This document shows, in pieces, positions 40,691 to 50,872 of a stretch of DNA of 64,000 bases. The notes below the pieces were generated by a model, which did no database searches, was not told the origin of the DNA, and saw only the letters and a program-made list of their open reading frames with translations. Origin of the DNA: [Clostridium] symbiosum (GTDB taxonomy: Bacteria; Bacillota; Clostridia; Lachnospirales; Lachnospiraceae); contig JAETSN010000006.1 in the NCBI GenBank assembly GCA_021769625.1, positions 19,527-83,526 on the forward strand, read 5' to 3'. Position numbers and translations under genes: made by a program. Within the stretch, counting starts at the first letter, position 1. Each line of letters begins with the position of its first letter.

Positions 40691-41947
40691 ATGGGAAAAA
40701 ACTATGCAGCAGCCAAAGAAGCTTATGCGGCTTACGGCATCGACACGGACAAGGCGATCGAAACATTGAAGAAGGTTCCGGTATCCCTGCATTGCTGGCA
40801 GGGCGACGATGTGATCGGCTTTGACCACGACGGCCCGCTGACCGGCGGTATCCAGACTACAGGCAACTATCCCGGAAAGGCAAAAACACCGGAAGAGTTG
40901 TTCGCGGATATGGATAAGGTACTTTCTCTCTGCCCCGGCGCAAAGAAGATCAATGTGCATGCGTGCTATGCGATCTTTGAGGAAGACGGTTTTGTGGACC
41001 GTGACAAGATCGAGCCGAGACATTTCAAGAAATGGGTGGAGTTCGCAAAAGAGAGAAACATGGGACTTGATTTTAATCCCACGTTCTTCTCCCATCCGAA
41101 GGTAAAAGACGGCCTGACGCTTTCCAGCCCTGATGAAGAGACCAGAAAATTCTGGATCGAGCACGGAAAAGCATGTATCCGCATTTCCAATTACTTTGCG
41201 GAGGAGACAGGAATTCCCTGCGTGATGAATATCTGGACAGGGGACGGCTTCAAGGATGTTCCGGCTGACAGAATGGGTCCCAGAATGCGCTACAAAGAGT
41301 CCATCGAAGAGATCCTTTCCGAGCCCTATGATTTTGCAAAAGTAAAACCCTGCGTGGAGTCCAAGGTATTCGGTATCGGCGTGGAAGCTTATACGGCAGG
41401 TTCCGCTGAATTTGCGCTGAGCTTTGCGGCGGCACACAAGGACAAATGTCTGCCTCTGATGGATAACGGCCACTATCATCCGACCGAAGTTGTTTCCGAT
41501 AAGATTCCCGCACTGCTCTGCTTCTTCCCTGAACTGGCACTGCATGTGACAAGGGGCATCCGCTGGGACAGCGACCATGTAGTTGTGCTGGATGACGAGA
41601 CAAAGGAGATCGCAAAGGAGATCGTGAGAAACGATGCGTTGGGCCGTGTCTATATTGCGCTGGATTACTTTGATGCGGCGATCAACCGTGTTTCCGCATG
41701 GACAACAGGTTTCAGGAGCATGCAGAAGGCACTTCTGATCGCGCTTTTGACACCCAACGCTATGCTGAAAGAGCTGCAGGATAAATCACAGTTCACGAAA
41801 CTGATGGCGATGCATGAAGCGGTAAAATGCCTGCCTTTCGGGGAAGTTTGGGAGCAGTACTGTGAAGAATGCGGCGTGAAGGGCGAGAACGAGTGGTTTG
41901 AAGAGATCGAGAAATACGAAGTGGAAGTTCTCTCCAAGAGAGCATAA
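40691..41947 (+). CDS. rhaA: L-rhamnose isomerase
   Basis: A 418-residue Mn-dependent TIM-barrel isomerase converting L-rhamnose to L-rhamnulose. Seen: VSLHCWQGDDVIGFD, GGIQTTGNYPGKA, FNPTFFSHPKVKDGLTLSSP, and MDNGHYHPTE as metal and substrate regions. The length matches the family. AGGAGG precedes the ATG. It is cotranscribed with rhaB and followed by a terminator. Confidence 0.96.
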   Translation: MGKNYAAAKEAYAAYGIDTDKAIETLKKVPVSLHCWQGDDVIGFDHDGPLTGGIQTTGNYPGKAKTPEELFADMDKVLSLCPGAKKINVHACYAIFEEDGFVDRDKIEPRHFKKWVEFAKERNMGLDFNPTFFSHPKVKDGLTLSSPDEETRKFWIEHGKACIRISNYFAEETGIPCVMNIWTGDGFKDVPADRMGPRMRYKESIEEILSEPYDFAKVKPCVESKVFGIGVEAYTAGSAEFALSFAAAHKDKCLPLMDNGHYHPTEVVSDKIPALLCFFPELALHVTRGIRWDSDHVVVLDDETKEIAKEIVRNDALGRVYIALDYFDAAINRVSAWTTGFRSMQKALLIALLTPNAMLKELQDKSQFTKLMAMHEAVKCLPFGEVWEQYCEECGVKGENEWFEEIEKYEVEVLSKRA

Positions 41948-41977
41948 GAGAAGGTAAAATATAAATAGAAGGAGATG

Positions 41978-42005
41978 GGCTGCGGCGAAAACCGCAGCCT
42001 TTTTC
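41978..42005 (+). terminator. Terminator after rhaA
   Basis: GGCTGCGG/CCGCAGCC stem, CGAAAA-type loop and a T-run, closing the rhaBA operon. Confidence 0.9.
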
Positions 42006-42175
42006 CTGTTTCACAGGGAAGCGAAAATTTTATCGTGAAATAACGGAAAAGAATGTGATTTTCGATTGAAAAAATCCGGTATTTTATATAAAATGGATAA
42101 AGTGTTAGCAGAAAAGATCACTGGCAGAAGAGGGGAAGAGAATCGGCAATTTGAGGCTCTGACATGGAGGTTAGA

Positions 42176-43660
42176 ATGAAAATCGGGTTTGATCATGAGA
42201 AATATGTAAAAATACAGTCCCAGCATATCAGGGACAGGATCGCGCAGTTCGGGGATAAACTGTATCTGGAGTTCGGAGGCAAGCTCTTTGACGACTATCA
42301 TGCGTCCAGGGTGCTGCCGGGCTTTATGCCGGATGCCAAGCTGAAGATGCTGATGGAACTGTCCGATATGGCGGAGATCGTGCTGGTCATCAGCGCGACA
42401 GATATTGAGAAAAACAAGGTGCGGGGCGATCTGGGCATCACCTACGATGTGGATGTGCTGCGCCTGATCGCGGAGTTTGAGCAGCGGGGCTTTTTGGTGA
42501 GCAGCGTCGTGATCACCCATTTCAGCGGCCAGTCGGGGGCAATCCAGTTTAAGAACAGGCTGGAGAAGAAAAATATCCGTGTGTATATGCACTATATGAT
42601 AGAGGGCTATCCCTCTAACGTGCCTTTGATCATCAGTCCTGAGGGATTCGGACAGAATGACTATATAGAAACAACAAGGCCCCTTGTGGTGGTGACGGCG
42701 CCGGGACCGGGCAGCGGCAAGATGGCGACCTGCCTTTCCCAGCTGTACCATGATAATTTGAGGGGCATCAAAGCGGGATACGCGAAATTCGAGACCTTCC
42801 CGATCTGGAACCTGCCGCTAAAACATCCGGTGAACCTCGCCTATGAGGCGGCTACGGCGGATCTGAACGATATCAATATGATCGATCCGTTCCATCTGGA
42901 CGCCTATGGGGAGACAACCGTAAATTACAACAGGGATATCGAGATATTTCCGGTGCTCAGCGCCATCTTTGAGGCAATTTACGGGGAGTGCATCTATAAA
43001 TCTCCCACAGATATGGGCGTGAACATGGTTGGGAACTGCATCATAGACGATGAAGCCTGCCGGGAGGCCTCCTGTATGGAGATCATCCGCCGTTATTATA
43101 CGGCGGCGGGAAAGGTAGTCAAAGAAGAAGCCCCGGAAAACGAGATCTACAAGATTGGACTGCTCTTAAAGCAGGCGAAGATCACAACCGATGACAGAAA
43201 AGTGACGGTAGCCGCCAAAAAACGCGCGGAGGAAACCGGGCTGCCGGCTGCTGCGATAGAGCTGCCTGACGGGCACATCATCACCTCAAAGACATCCGAC
43301 TTCCTCGGCGCATCGGCGGCGCTGCTTTTGAACGCCCTGAAATTCCTTGCGGGGATCGAGCACGACGTGAAACTGATCAGCCCGGAGGCCATCGAGCCGA
43401 TACAGGAGTTAAAGGTAAAATATTTGGGCGGAAGGAATCCGCGGCTCCACACCGATGAAGTCCTGATAGCCCTCTCCCTCGCCGCCACCGGCGACAAAAA
43501 CGCCAGAGCCGCCCTAGAGCAGCTTCCGAACCTGAAGGATTGTCAGGTACACACTTCCGTGATGCTCTCGGAAGTGGACATCAAGACATTTAAACGCCTG
43601 GGTGTGGATCTGACCTGCGAACCGGTGATCAGTAAGAAGAAATTGATGGATAAAGTGTAG
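42176..43660 (+). CDS. DUF1846 family protein
   Basis: A 494-residue member of the DUF1846 (UPF0371) family, conserved in Firmicutes. Seen: GFDHEKYVKIQSQHIRDRI at the start, LEFGGKLFDDYHASRVLPGF, VVTAPGPGSGKMATCLSQLY (a P-loop-like glycine turn) and LGGRNPRLHTDEVLIALS. The enzymatic role is unknown to me. TGGAGG five bases upstream fixes the ATG at 42176 rather than the ATG at 42164 that overlaps the ribosome site. It stands alone between rhaBA and a convergent kinase gene. Confidence 0.88.
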   Translation: MKIGFDHEKYVKIQSQHIRDRIAQFGDKLYLEFGGKLFDDYHASRVLPGFMPDAKLKMLMELSDMAEIVLVISATDIEKNKVRGDLGITYDVDVLRLIAEFEQRGFLVSSVVITHFSGQSGAIQFKNRLEKKNIRVYMHYMIEGYPSNVPLIISPEGFGQNDYIETTRPLVVVTAPGPGSGKMATCLSQLYHDNLRGIKAGYAKFETFPIWNLPLKHPVNLAYEAATADLNDINMIDPFHLDAYGETTVNYNRDIEIFPVLSAIFEAIYGECIYKSPTDMGVNMVGNCIIDDEACREASCMEIIRRYYTAAGKVVKEEAPENEIYKIGLLLKQAKITTDDRKVTVAAKKRAEETGLPAAAIELPDGHIITSKTSDFLGASAALLLNALKFLAGIEHDVKLISPEAIEPIQELKVKYLGGRNPRLHTDEVLIALSLAATGDKNARAALEQLPNLKDCQVHTSVMLSEVDIKTFKRLGVDLTCEPVISKKKLMDKV

Positions 43661-43693
43661 AAAAATAATATGATAGTCACAGGAAAAACGTGA

Positions 43694-43725
43694 GCCGTCA
43701 GGGGTATCCCCTGACGGCGCAGTTT
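43694..43725. terminator. Bidirectional terminator
   Basis: A stem of at least 11 bp (GCCGTCAGGGG/CCCCTGACGGC) with a TAT loop, A-run to the left and T-run to the right, between the convergent DUF1846 and histidine kinase genes. Confidence 0.92.
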
Positions 43726-43736
43726 TTCATCTCTCA

Positions 43737-45569
43737 TTAATTATTCTGGTAAGGGATCCCCGGCAGCTTCACCTGCACTTCCGTGCCGTGTCCGAGAGTG
43801 CTCTCATAACGAAGACCGTAGGATTTCCCATAGAGAAGCTGGAGCCGCTGATGGGTGTTATAGATGCCGATATTACTCCCCTTGCCGTCCTCATATGTCC
43901 CGTCCAGAATAAGCGGCACCTTTTCGGGCGGAATACCGACGCCGTCGTCGGAAATGACAAAAACGATATCCTCCCCCTCCATCCATGCCATGATCACAAT
44001 GGTGCCTTCTTTGGACTCTTTTTCAAAAATACCATGCTGGATGGAATTTTCGACAATGGGCTGCAGGACAAGCTTCGGTATCTCAAAGTCCAGGATCTCA
44101 TCCGGCACATCGATCAGAAAAGATATCTTGTCTTCATATCTCATATTCTGCAGTTTCACATAAAGTTCCGCATGCCGTAGCTCCTCGCGGATCGGCGTCG
44201 TAATATTCTTTTTGGAGAGAGTCAGTTTGTAAAACTTGGAGAGTGTCTGCACCGCGAGGGAGACGTCCCTCTGTTTGCCGCTCTGGGCAAGCCAGTTGAT
44301 CATATCCAGCATATTGTAGAGGAAATGGGGATTGATCTGCGCCTGCAGTGCCTTTACCTCGGAAACTTTCAGCTTTTCCGCGGTTTCCGTCTGCTCTTTC
44401 ATCAATTGGTTGATGCGGTCTACCATGGCGTTATAGTTGCGGACGAGCAGTCCGATCTCGTCTTTGTCCTGATCTGAGTTATCGTCAAAAGGAACAAGGC
44501 TCCTTTCCCGGTTCTGATTGATTTTTTCCACCACAAGGGAAAGGCGTTTCGCAAGGCTCCCGGATAGAAAGAGAGCGGTAGCGCATGCCAGGACAACAAA
44601 GATCAGATAGAGCTGTGCCGTGTTGACCAGTACCTGCCGGCCCTCCGAAAAGACACTGCTGACAGGGATGACAGAGACCAGCCGCCAGTCGGTCTGATCG
44701 ATCTCCCGATATCCCATGTAAAGATTTTCATCCAGGATCGTCGTGGTGGTAAAATCCTCCGTGCTGCCGACTGCTTCCGGAATCGCTTCGTAGCGTTTGA
44801 AATAGGTTCCGGCGAGGATCTGGTCGGAGGAGGCGACAATGGAATTCCTGCTGTTGATCAGATAGTAGACGCTGTTTGTACTGGTCAGATTGATGTGAAG
44901 CATATCCTCCAGATATTCTCTGGAAAAATAAATGGCGACGTAGCTGCATTTCCCATCCGGGTTTGCAAGATTTGTAAATTTTTGTATGAAGGCAAGGGAG
45001 CCGAGGTCGTCGATCTCTCCCGGAGTCAGATAGAAGGACGGGCAGAGCAATGAGACGGCCTCTGGCTGTCCGGCAAAAATGCCGTGCCAGTAACTTCCGG
45101 AAATATTACTTTCGGAAGAGATAACACCGGAAAAGGAAGGGGAATTAAAACGGATTTCTTCGTCTGACGGAATATATATTTTTATCGCTGTGATAAACTC
45201 GTGGTCGATCAGGGAATTGATGGTGCTGAAAAATTCCAGAGCCTGTGGGCTGCCCTGATTTTCGGAAAGATATCCGTAGACATCCGGTGTGTAGGTGGCC
45301 TCGGAGAGAAAGGGATTGGAGATAATGCTGTTCATGGACAGCCGAAGCTGCCTGACCGTGGCCTCCAGCGTATCCGCCGTCTGGCTCACCAGAGCCTGTT
45401 CGGATTCTATCGTATTGTCCGTGATGATATGGGAGAGCCGTCTGTACAGGAAGAGAAATACCACCAGCGTGGGAACAAGCACAAGGATCAGATGGATGAT
45501 CATGAACTTGTTTTTAAATTTCATATCATGCAGAAAATAGTGAATAAGAGAATGCTTGTTTTTCTTCAT
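43737..45569 (-). CDS. YesM-type sensor histidine kinase
   Basis: A 610-residue membrane kinase: first membrane span (about 22-44), a large extracytoplasmic dCache-like sensor, second span (about 305-330), HAMP (ENINQNRERS region), a His_kinase domain with QAQINPHFLYNMLDMINWLA holding the phosphoaccepting His, and a HATPase_c domain (PIVENSIQHGIFEK, SDDGVGIPPE, GIGIYNTHQRLQLLYG). It follows the response regulator by 12 bases in one transcript. The pair is divergent from a rhamnose-type importer and probably controls it in response to an external sugar. Confidence 0.93.
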   Translation of the reverse strand: MKKNKHSLIHYFLHDMKFKNKFMIIHLILVLVPTLVVFLFLYRRLSHIITDNTIESEQALVSQTADTLEATVRQLRLSMNSIISNPFLSEATYTPDVYGYLSENQGSPQALEFFSTINSLIDHEFITAIKIYIPSDEEIRFNSPSFSGVISSESNISGSYWHGIFAGQPEAVSLLCPSFYLTPGEIDDLGSLAFIQKFTNLANPDGKCSYVAIYFSREYLEDMLHINLTSTNSVYYLINSRNSIVASSDQILAGTYFKRYEAIPEAVGSTEDFTTTTILDENLYMGYREIDQTDWRLVSVIPVSSVFSEGRQVLVNTAQLYLIFVVLACATALFLSGSLAKRLSLVVEKINQNRERSLVPFDDNSDQDKDEIGLLVRNYNAMVDRINQLMKEQTETAEKLKVSEVKALQAQINPHFLYNMLDMINWLAQSGKQRDVSLAVQTLSKFYKLTLSKKNITTPIREELRHAELYVKLQNMRYEDKISFLIDVPDEILDFEIPKLVLQPIVENSIQHGIFEKESKEGTIVIMAWMEGEDIVFVISDDGVGIPPEKVPLILDGTYEDGKGSNIGIYNTHQRLQLLYGKSYGLRYESTLGHGTEVQVKLPGIPYQNN

Positions 45570-45581
45570 GGCAAGGCTCCG

Positions 45582-47156
45582 TTACGAATGGTTCAGTTCC
45601 TGTTCCCGATATTCCGAAGGGGACATTCCCACCAGTTTTTTAAAAGTTTTACCGAAATAATTGCCGTCGCTGTAGCCCACCCGGGCGGAGATGTCCGTGA
45701 TCTTGTACCTGGGATCGGTCAGCAGTTTTTTTGCCTTGTCGATCCTGAAATCCGTCAGGTACTGGTTCAGCGTCTGCCCTGTTTCACTTTTAAAGAGCGT
45801 ACAGATATAGGAGGACGAGAGAAAAACGTGCTCGCTGATATCTTTGATGGACAGGGTTTCGTCCTGATAGTGGTTGGCGATAAACTCTTTGATCAGATAG
45901 ACTGTGGAATAATTTTCACTCCTGTTCTGAATACGGGAAAAGAACTCATCAGTCTGCTGTTTCAACAAATGCTGCAGCTCATAGATGGATTCACATTCGG
46001 AGATATAGCCCCAGAGGCTTTCCCCTGGATCTTTGTCGGAGGCATTCTGGAGATTGAGAATGCTGTAAGTGCTCCGAAGCGTAGTGAACAGTTTATAGTA
46101 CAGATCCTTCACCTGATTGGGCAGGACGTTGTGGGGAGGCATCATCATTTGAAACAGTTCTTCCAAAAGGCTCTCCGTCTGCTTTCTGTCCTTGCGCAGA
46201 AGCGTTTCGGAGAGGCGGCTGTCCGCGTGGAGGGTGCCCACATCGAGAAAAGTATCGTAGGTATCCCGGTGCTCATAGATCCGGTAGGTGTTATCCGGAT
46301 GGAAAAACGAATTCTGCAGCTCGATAACGGCAGAGTTGTAGGAATCGTGGATATGGAAGCATCCCTTCACATTTTTCCCGAAAACAATATGAAAACGCAG
46401 GGAAAGCGAGGATAAAGCGTGCGCCAGCATCCTTCCCAGCATATTTTTCTGGTTGGCGGTATAGTCGGAAAATCCCCAGACATGATAGAAGTATAAAAGT
46501 CCCTGTCTTGTGGAGTGGATCTCTTTCAGGCGGAGGTCTTCGAGTACCTGTGCGACCGCTGGTTCCATAACAGCCATCAGCGCATCCTGAGTGTAAGTGT
46601 TATGGTGAAACTGGATCAGAAAAGTGAAAAAAGGAACGGTATCTTCTTTTGGAAAATCAAACTCCGGCTCCTCGGAAAACAGGGAGGAAGAGTCTCCGGA
46701 TTTGGGCGCGTAGGCAAGTCTGGAAGCGAGGGCGGCGCGGGAGCGCGCAAGGGAAAGCGCCTGGGAGGAAGCAGCCTTTCTGACGGCCTCCACATAAGCC
46801 TTTGCCTCGAGGACCGTCTCGGAGAGTTCTTCCAGATCGATGGGCTTTTCCACGTAACTCACTGCCTTTAATTTGATCGCCGCCTTTAAGTATTCTTTGT
46901 CGGAATAGCCGCTCATAAAAATAATGGAGAGGGAAGGATTGACAAGCTGCAGTTTCTCCGCCATTTCGATGCCGCTCATACGGGGCATGCGGACATCGCT
47001 CAAAATGATGTCGGGCTGGAAAGCCAGCGCAGCCTCATAGCCGTGCAGACCGTCATCGGCCTGCGCGATGGCATCGATCCCAAGAGATTTCCAGTCGATA
47101 TTGTTCATCAGGCCGTCCCTTGTCAGTTTTTCATCGTCCACGATCAGCAGCTTCAT
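45582..47156 (-). CDS. YesN-type response regulator with AraC output
   Basis: A 524-residue regulator: N-terminal receiver (LIVDDEKLTRDGLM, ILSDVRMPRMSG with the phosphoacceptor Asp, FMSGYSDKEYLK, and SYVEKPIDLEE), a long central domain, and AraC helix-turn-helices at the C-terminus (LSIKDISEHVFLSSSYICTLF, quoted in parts, and ITDISARVGYSDGNYFGKTF). TGGAGG five bases upstream sets the ATG at 47156. It diverges from the importer operon and is its likely activator. Confidence 0.93.
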   Translation of the reverse strand: MKLLIVDDEKLTRDGLMNNIDWKSLGIDAIAQADDGLHGYEAALAFQPDIILSDVRMPRMSGIEMAEKLQLVNPSLSIIFMSGYSDKEYLKAAIKLKAVSYVEKPIDLEELSETVLEAKAYVEAVRKAASSQALSLARSRAALASRLAYAPKSGDSSSLFSEEPEFDFPKEDTVPFFTFLIQFHHNTYTQDALMAVMEPAVAQVLEDLRLKEIHSTRQGLLYFYHVWGFSDYTANQKNMLGRMLAHALSSLSLRFHIVFGKNVKGCFHIHDSYNSAVIELQNSFFHPDNTYRIYEHRDTYDTFLDVGTLHADSRLSETLLRKDRKQTESLLEELFQMMMPPHNVLPNQVKDLYYKLFTTLRSTYSILNLQNASDKDPGESLWGYISECESIYELQHLLKQQTDEFFSRIQNRSENYSTVYLIKEFIANHYQDETLSIKDISEHVFLSSSYICTLFKSETGQTLNQYLTDFRIDKAKKLLTDPRYKITDISARVGYSDGNYFGKTFKKLVGMSPSEYREQELNHS

Positions 47157-47328
47157 AATTACCTCCATATTTGGATTTATTGTAACACGGAGGCGAAAAA
47201 AAGAAAATAATTTTACCCAAAATCAAAAAAAAGTACGATAGCGTTTGAAATTTTTGGATGCTATACTTAATACCATAAAGCGGTATCCGGACAGATACGG
47301 AACTGAAATAGAAGAGGAGGAGAGAAAG

Positions 47329-48849
47329 TTGTCAGAGTATGTACTTGAACTGAAGGGCATTACGAAGATTTTTCCCGGTGTAAAAGCACTGAACAATGTA
47401 CAGTTTCAGCTAAAGCCGGGCGAAGTCCATGCGCTGATGGGGGAAAACGGCGCGGGCAAGTCTACCTTTATTAAAGTAATCACCGGTGTACATAAGGCGG
47501 AAGAAGGCGAAATGTACTTATTCGGCAAAAAAGTAGATTTCAAGGGACCGAGGGACGCACAGCAGGCGGGTATCGCGGCGGTGTACCAGCATCCGACTTC
47601 TTATCCGGATCTCACGGTGACAGAAAATATTTTCATGAACCATGAGATCAAGAAGAGGGGAATCATCCAGTGGAAACAGATGAATGAAGAAGCACAGGGA
47701 TATCTGGATGAACTGGACGCAGATTTTAAGGCGACGGCAGAGATGGGAGCCCTTTCTGTAGCACAGCAGCAGATGGTCGAGATCGCGAAGGCGATTTCCA
47801 CCCACGCAAAGATCATCATTCTGGATGAGCCCACGGCGGCGCTGACAGCAAATGAATCCCAGAAATTATATAAGATCGTAGATAAATTGAAAGAGAGCGG
47901 CGTTTCGATCATCTTCATTTCCCACAGATTTGAGGATATGTACCGTCTTGCCAGCAGGGTTACCGTATTTCGGGATTCCCAGTACATAGGCACCTACGAT
48001 GTAAACGGCATTACGAACGCGGATCTGATCAAGGCGATGGTAGGCCGTGAGATCAATGACCTGTTCCCGAAGCCGGAGGTAAAACCCGGAGCGGAGATGC
48101 TCCGGATCGAGAATTTCTCCCGCACGGGTTATTACAAGAATGTCAACCTTCATGTGCGCGCAGGTGAGATCATCGGATTGACCGGGCTGGTCGGCGCAGG
48201 ACGTACGGAAGTGGTGGAGAGCGTCTGCGGCATCACTCACCGGAATGAAGGCAAGGTCTATTTGGAAGGCAAAGAAGTTACGATCAAGAATCCGACGGAT
48301 GCCATGAAAAACGGGATTGTCCTTCTGCCGGAGGATCGGCAGAAAACGGGGCTTATCTTAAGCTGGGGGCTGGGCAGAAACGTTACCCTTCCTATTGTAA
48401 AGGAGCTTTCCAACAAAGGTTTTACAGATGATAAGAAAGAGCGGGAACTTTCCAAGAAGTTCCTGGAGGATGTGGACACCAAGGCGGTGACGATCTTTGA
48501 TCCGGCAAGTTCCTTATCCGGCGGCAACCAGCAGAAGGTTGTGGTGGCAAAGGCACTGGCGCAGGACAACATGAAAGTGATCATCATGGATGAGCCTACC
48601 AAGGGTGTGGATGTGGGTGCAAAAGCTGAGATCTATGCGATCATGGGTGAGCTGGCACAGAAGGGTTTTGCGATCATCATGATCTCCTCCGAGATGCCTG
48701 AGATACTGGGTATGTCCGACAGGATCTATGTGATGTGCAACGGGCGTGTGACCGGGGAATTAAGCCGCGAGGAAGCAACACAGGAGACTATTCTGGAATT
48801 CGCTATGGAGAAGAGCAATAAGAAAAAGAAAGAGGAGGCTGCGAAATAA
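47329..48849 (+). CDS. Rhamnose-type sugar ABC transporter ATPase (two NBDs)
   Basis: A 506-residue RbsA/RhaT-like fused ATPase for CUT2 import. The first half has GENGAGKSTFIK (Walker A), LSVAQQQMV (signature) and IIILDEPTAAL (Walker B). The second half has degenerate GLVGAGRTE, LSGGNQQKV and VIIMDEPTKGVDVG, so both Walker B motifs are canonical here. The frame extends upstream to 47245, but the GAGGAGGAGAG site and family N-terminus support the TTG at 47329. Its stop overlaps the next start (TAATG). Confidence 0.92.
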   Translation: MSEYVLELKGITKIFPGVKALNNVQFQLKPGEVHALMGENGAGKSTFIKVITGVHKAEEGEMYLFGKKVDFKGPRDAQQAGIAAVYQHPTSYPDLTVTENIFMNHEIKKRGIIQWKQMNEEAQGYLDELDADFKATAEMGALSVAQQQMVEIAKAISTHAKIIILDEPTAALTANESQKLYKIVDKLKESGVSIIFISHRFEDMYRLASRVTVFRDSQYIGTYDVNGITNADLIKAMVGREINDLFPKPEVKPGAEMLRIENFSRTGYYKNVNLHVRAGEIIGLTGLVGAGRTEVVESVCGITHRNEGKVYLEGKEVTIKNPTDAMKNGIVLLPEDRQKTGLILSWGLGRNVTLPIVKELSNKGFTDDKKERELSKKFLEDVDTKAVTIFDPASSLSGGNQQKVVVAKALAQDNMKVIIMDEPTKGVDVGAKAEIYAIMGELAQKGFAIIMISSEMPEILGMSDRIYVMCNGRVTGELSREEATQETILEFAMEKSNKKKKEEAAK

Positions 48850-49847
48850 TGGAAAAGAAATCGTTATTGAAAAAAATCACAGGCTCCCGTGAAGCCAGCC
48901 TGGTCATCGTACTGATCCTTTTGTGTGTCGCGGTAACCATCAAGAGCCCTAACTTTATGTCGGCACAGAATATACTGGAAATTTTAAAGAATAATGCGGT
49001 CATTATGATCATGGCGCTGGGCATGCTGTGTGTGCTGCTGATCGGAGGCATCGATATCTCCATCACTTCCACGCTGGCGCTTGCGGGAATGACCATCGGT
49101 ATGATGTATAAATACGATAAGATCGAGAGCACATTTCTGGGCTTTCTGATCGCTACGGCGATGGGGGCTGTATGCGGGCTGCTGATCGGCGTGATCATCG
49201 CCTACGGCAAGGTGATGCCGATCATCGCGACCATGGGTTTTATGTACATTTACAGAGGATTTGCCTATCTGGTGGCGCAGGATCAGTGGGCGGGCGCGGA
49301 TGCGCTGGGCAGTTTTAAAGACTTTACACTGAGCAATTCCTTAAGTTTCGGGCTGATCAATAATACGATCACCGTGACGATCATCTGCTATATCATTTTC
49401 TTCATCGTGCTGAAGTGGACGAAGTTCGGGCGCAGCATTTACGCGGTAGGTTCCAACGCGGAAGCGGCTGAGATCTCCGGTATCAATGTGGCGATGATCA
49501 AGACATCCGTCTATACGATCATGGGCACGCTTGCGGGCCTTTGCGGCGCTCTGGCAACTTCCGTATATGCTTCCGCACAGCCCAACATGCAGACATCCAA
49601 GGAGATGGACGTTATCGCGGCATGTGTGATCGGCGGCGTGAGCATGAACGGCGGACGCGGCAGCGTACTTGGCGCACTGCTCGGCGCGCTGGTGCTGTCG
49701 GTCATTTCCAAGGCACTTCCGCTTGTTGGCATTAACGCAATCGCACAGAATACGATCAAGGGTGTTATCATCGTGGCGGTCATCGTACTGAATGTACTGA
49801 CGCAGCGCATGATGGATAAGGCAAACCTTGAGAACAGAGAGATGTAA
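48849..49847 (+). CDS. Rhamnose-type ABC permease, subunit 1
   Basis: A 332-residue BPD_transp_2 permease with about nine spans: LCVLLIGGIDISITSTLAL, KVMPIIATMGFMYIYRG, SIYAVGSNAEAAEISGINV, and CVIGGVSMNGGRGSVLG. It pairs with the following gene in the channel. It overlaps the ATPase gene by one base. Confidence 0.92.
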   Translation: MEKKSLLKKITGSREASLVIVLILLCVAVTIKSPNFMSAQNILEILKNNAVIMIMALGMLCVLLIGGIDISITSTLALAGMTIGMMYKYDKIESTFLGFLIATAMGAVCGLLIGVIIAYGKVMPIIATMGFMYIYRGFAYLVAQDQWAGADALGSFKDFTLSNSLSFGLINNTITVTIICYIIFFIVLKWTKFGRSIYAVGSNAEAAEISGINVAMIKTSVYTIMGTLAGLCGALATSVYASAQPNMQTSKEMDVIAACVIGGVSMNGGRGSVLGALLGALVLSVISKALPLVGINAIAQNTIKGVIIVAVIVLNVLTQRMMDKANLENREM

Positions 49848-49861
49848 GGAGGGGGAAAGTT

Positions 49862-50872
49862 ATGGCAGGAAAATCAGGAAGAACAATATCCGCAACTCCC
49901 GATAAGTCGTTAAAAAAGGCGCTGCTTAGTTGGGAAGGCATGTTACTCGTTCTGTTTATCGCAATCAATATTTTATGCAAATGCATTTCTCCGGTTTACA
50001 CTCTGCAGAATGTACTTCGTGAAATGCCGAAATATCTGACGGAAATCTTTTTACTGTTTCCGATGGCATATATTCTGTTGATGGGAGAGATCGATATTTC
50101 CGTTGGCTCCACGGTCTGTCTGGCGGCGACAGTGGCGTGCCTCTCCAGCAACGCGGGCGTGCCATTTATTGGAGTTTTACTTATAGGCTTGCTTACCGGA
50201 ACGGTTTGTGGTATGATAAACGGGTTTTTGGCGACACGCTTCAGAGAGCTGCCGACCATGATCATCACGTTGGGAACGCAGATCGTGTTCCGCGGTATCG
50301 CGGAGATCGCGCTGGGGGACGGCGGTTCCGTTTCCCTGACAAACGCTGACGGTTTCCGTGCGATCGCAAGAAAAGTAGGACCGGTTCCGTATATGTTCTT
50401 TATCGTGATCATCTGTGCGGTCATTTTTACGGTGATCGCCGAGAAAAGGGTATTCGGGCGTAACCTTTATGCCATCGGTTCCAACTCCAGAACGGCGTTC
50501 TACTCCGGGGTCAAAGTGAATCAGATGTTGTTTATCTCCTATACGGTTCTGGGGCTTCTCGCCGGTGTATCGGCACTGTTTTTGACAAGTGCGACATACG
50601 GCGCCAACACGACAACGGGCAAGGGCTTTGAGATGGATGCCATCGCCATGGCGGTATTCGGCGGCATCTCCACAGCCGGCGGCAAAGGAAAACTGATCGG
50701 CGGCATTATTTCCGCATTCACGATCACCTGCCTGCGTGTGGGACTTGGACAGATCAATATGAATCCTCAGGTTATCCTGATCATTCTGGGCGCTCTGCTG
50801 ATCTGCGCGGTACTTTTGCCGAATATTTCACAGAGCATCTCGGACAAAAAGAAAAAGGCTTCCAGAGCCTGA
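49862..50872 (+). CDS. Rhamnose-type ABC permease, subunit 2
   Basis: A 336-residue BPD_transp_2 permease: YILLMGEIDISVGSTVCLAA, RELPTMIITLGTQIVFRG, LYAIGSNSRTAFYSGVKV, and AVFGGISTAGGKGKLIG. AAGGAGGGGGAAAG lies before the ATG. Two different permeases, as in the rhizobial RhaPQ arrangement, fit the RhaS-like binding protein downstream. Confidence 0.92.
   Translation: MAGKSGRTISATPDKSLKKALLSWEGMLLVLFIAINILCKCISPVYTLQNVLREMPKYLTEIFLLFPMAYILLMGEIDISVGSTVCLAATVACLSSNAGVPFIGVLLIGLLTGTVCGMINGFLATRFRELPTMIITLGTQIVFRGIAEIALGDGGSVSLTNADGFRAIARKVGPVPYMFFIVIICAVIFTVIAEKRVFGRNLYAIGSNSRTAFYSGVKVNQMLFISYTVLGLLAGVSALFLTSATYGANTTTGKGFEMDAIAMAVFGGISTAGGKGKLIGGIISAFTITCLRVGLGQINMNPQVILIILGALLICAVLLPNISQSISDKKKKASRA

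Noticed and set aside
45201..46415. A 404-codon plus-strand frame across the kinase and response-regulator genes
   Set aside because: It spans the junction of two well-identified minus-strand genes and encodes no recognisable domain.
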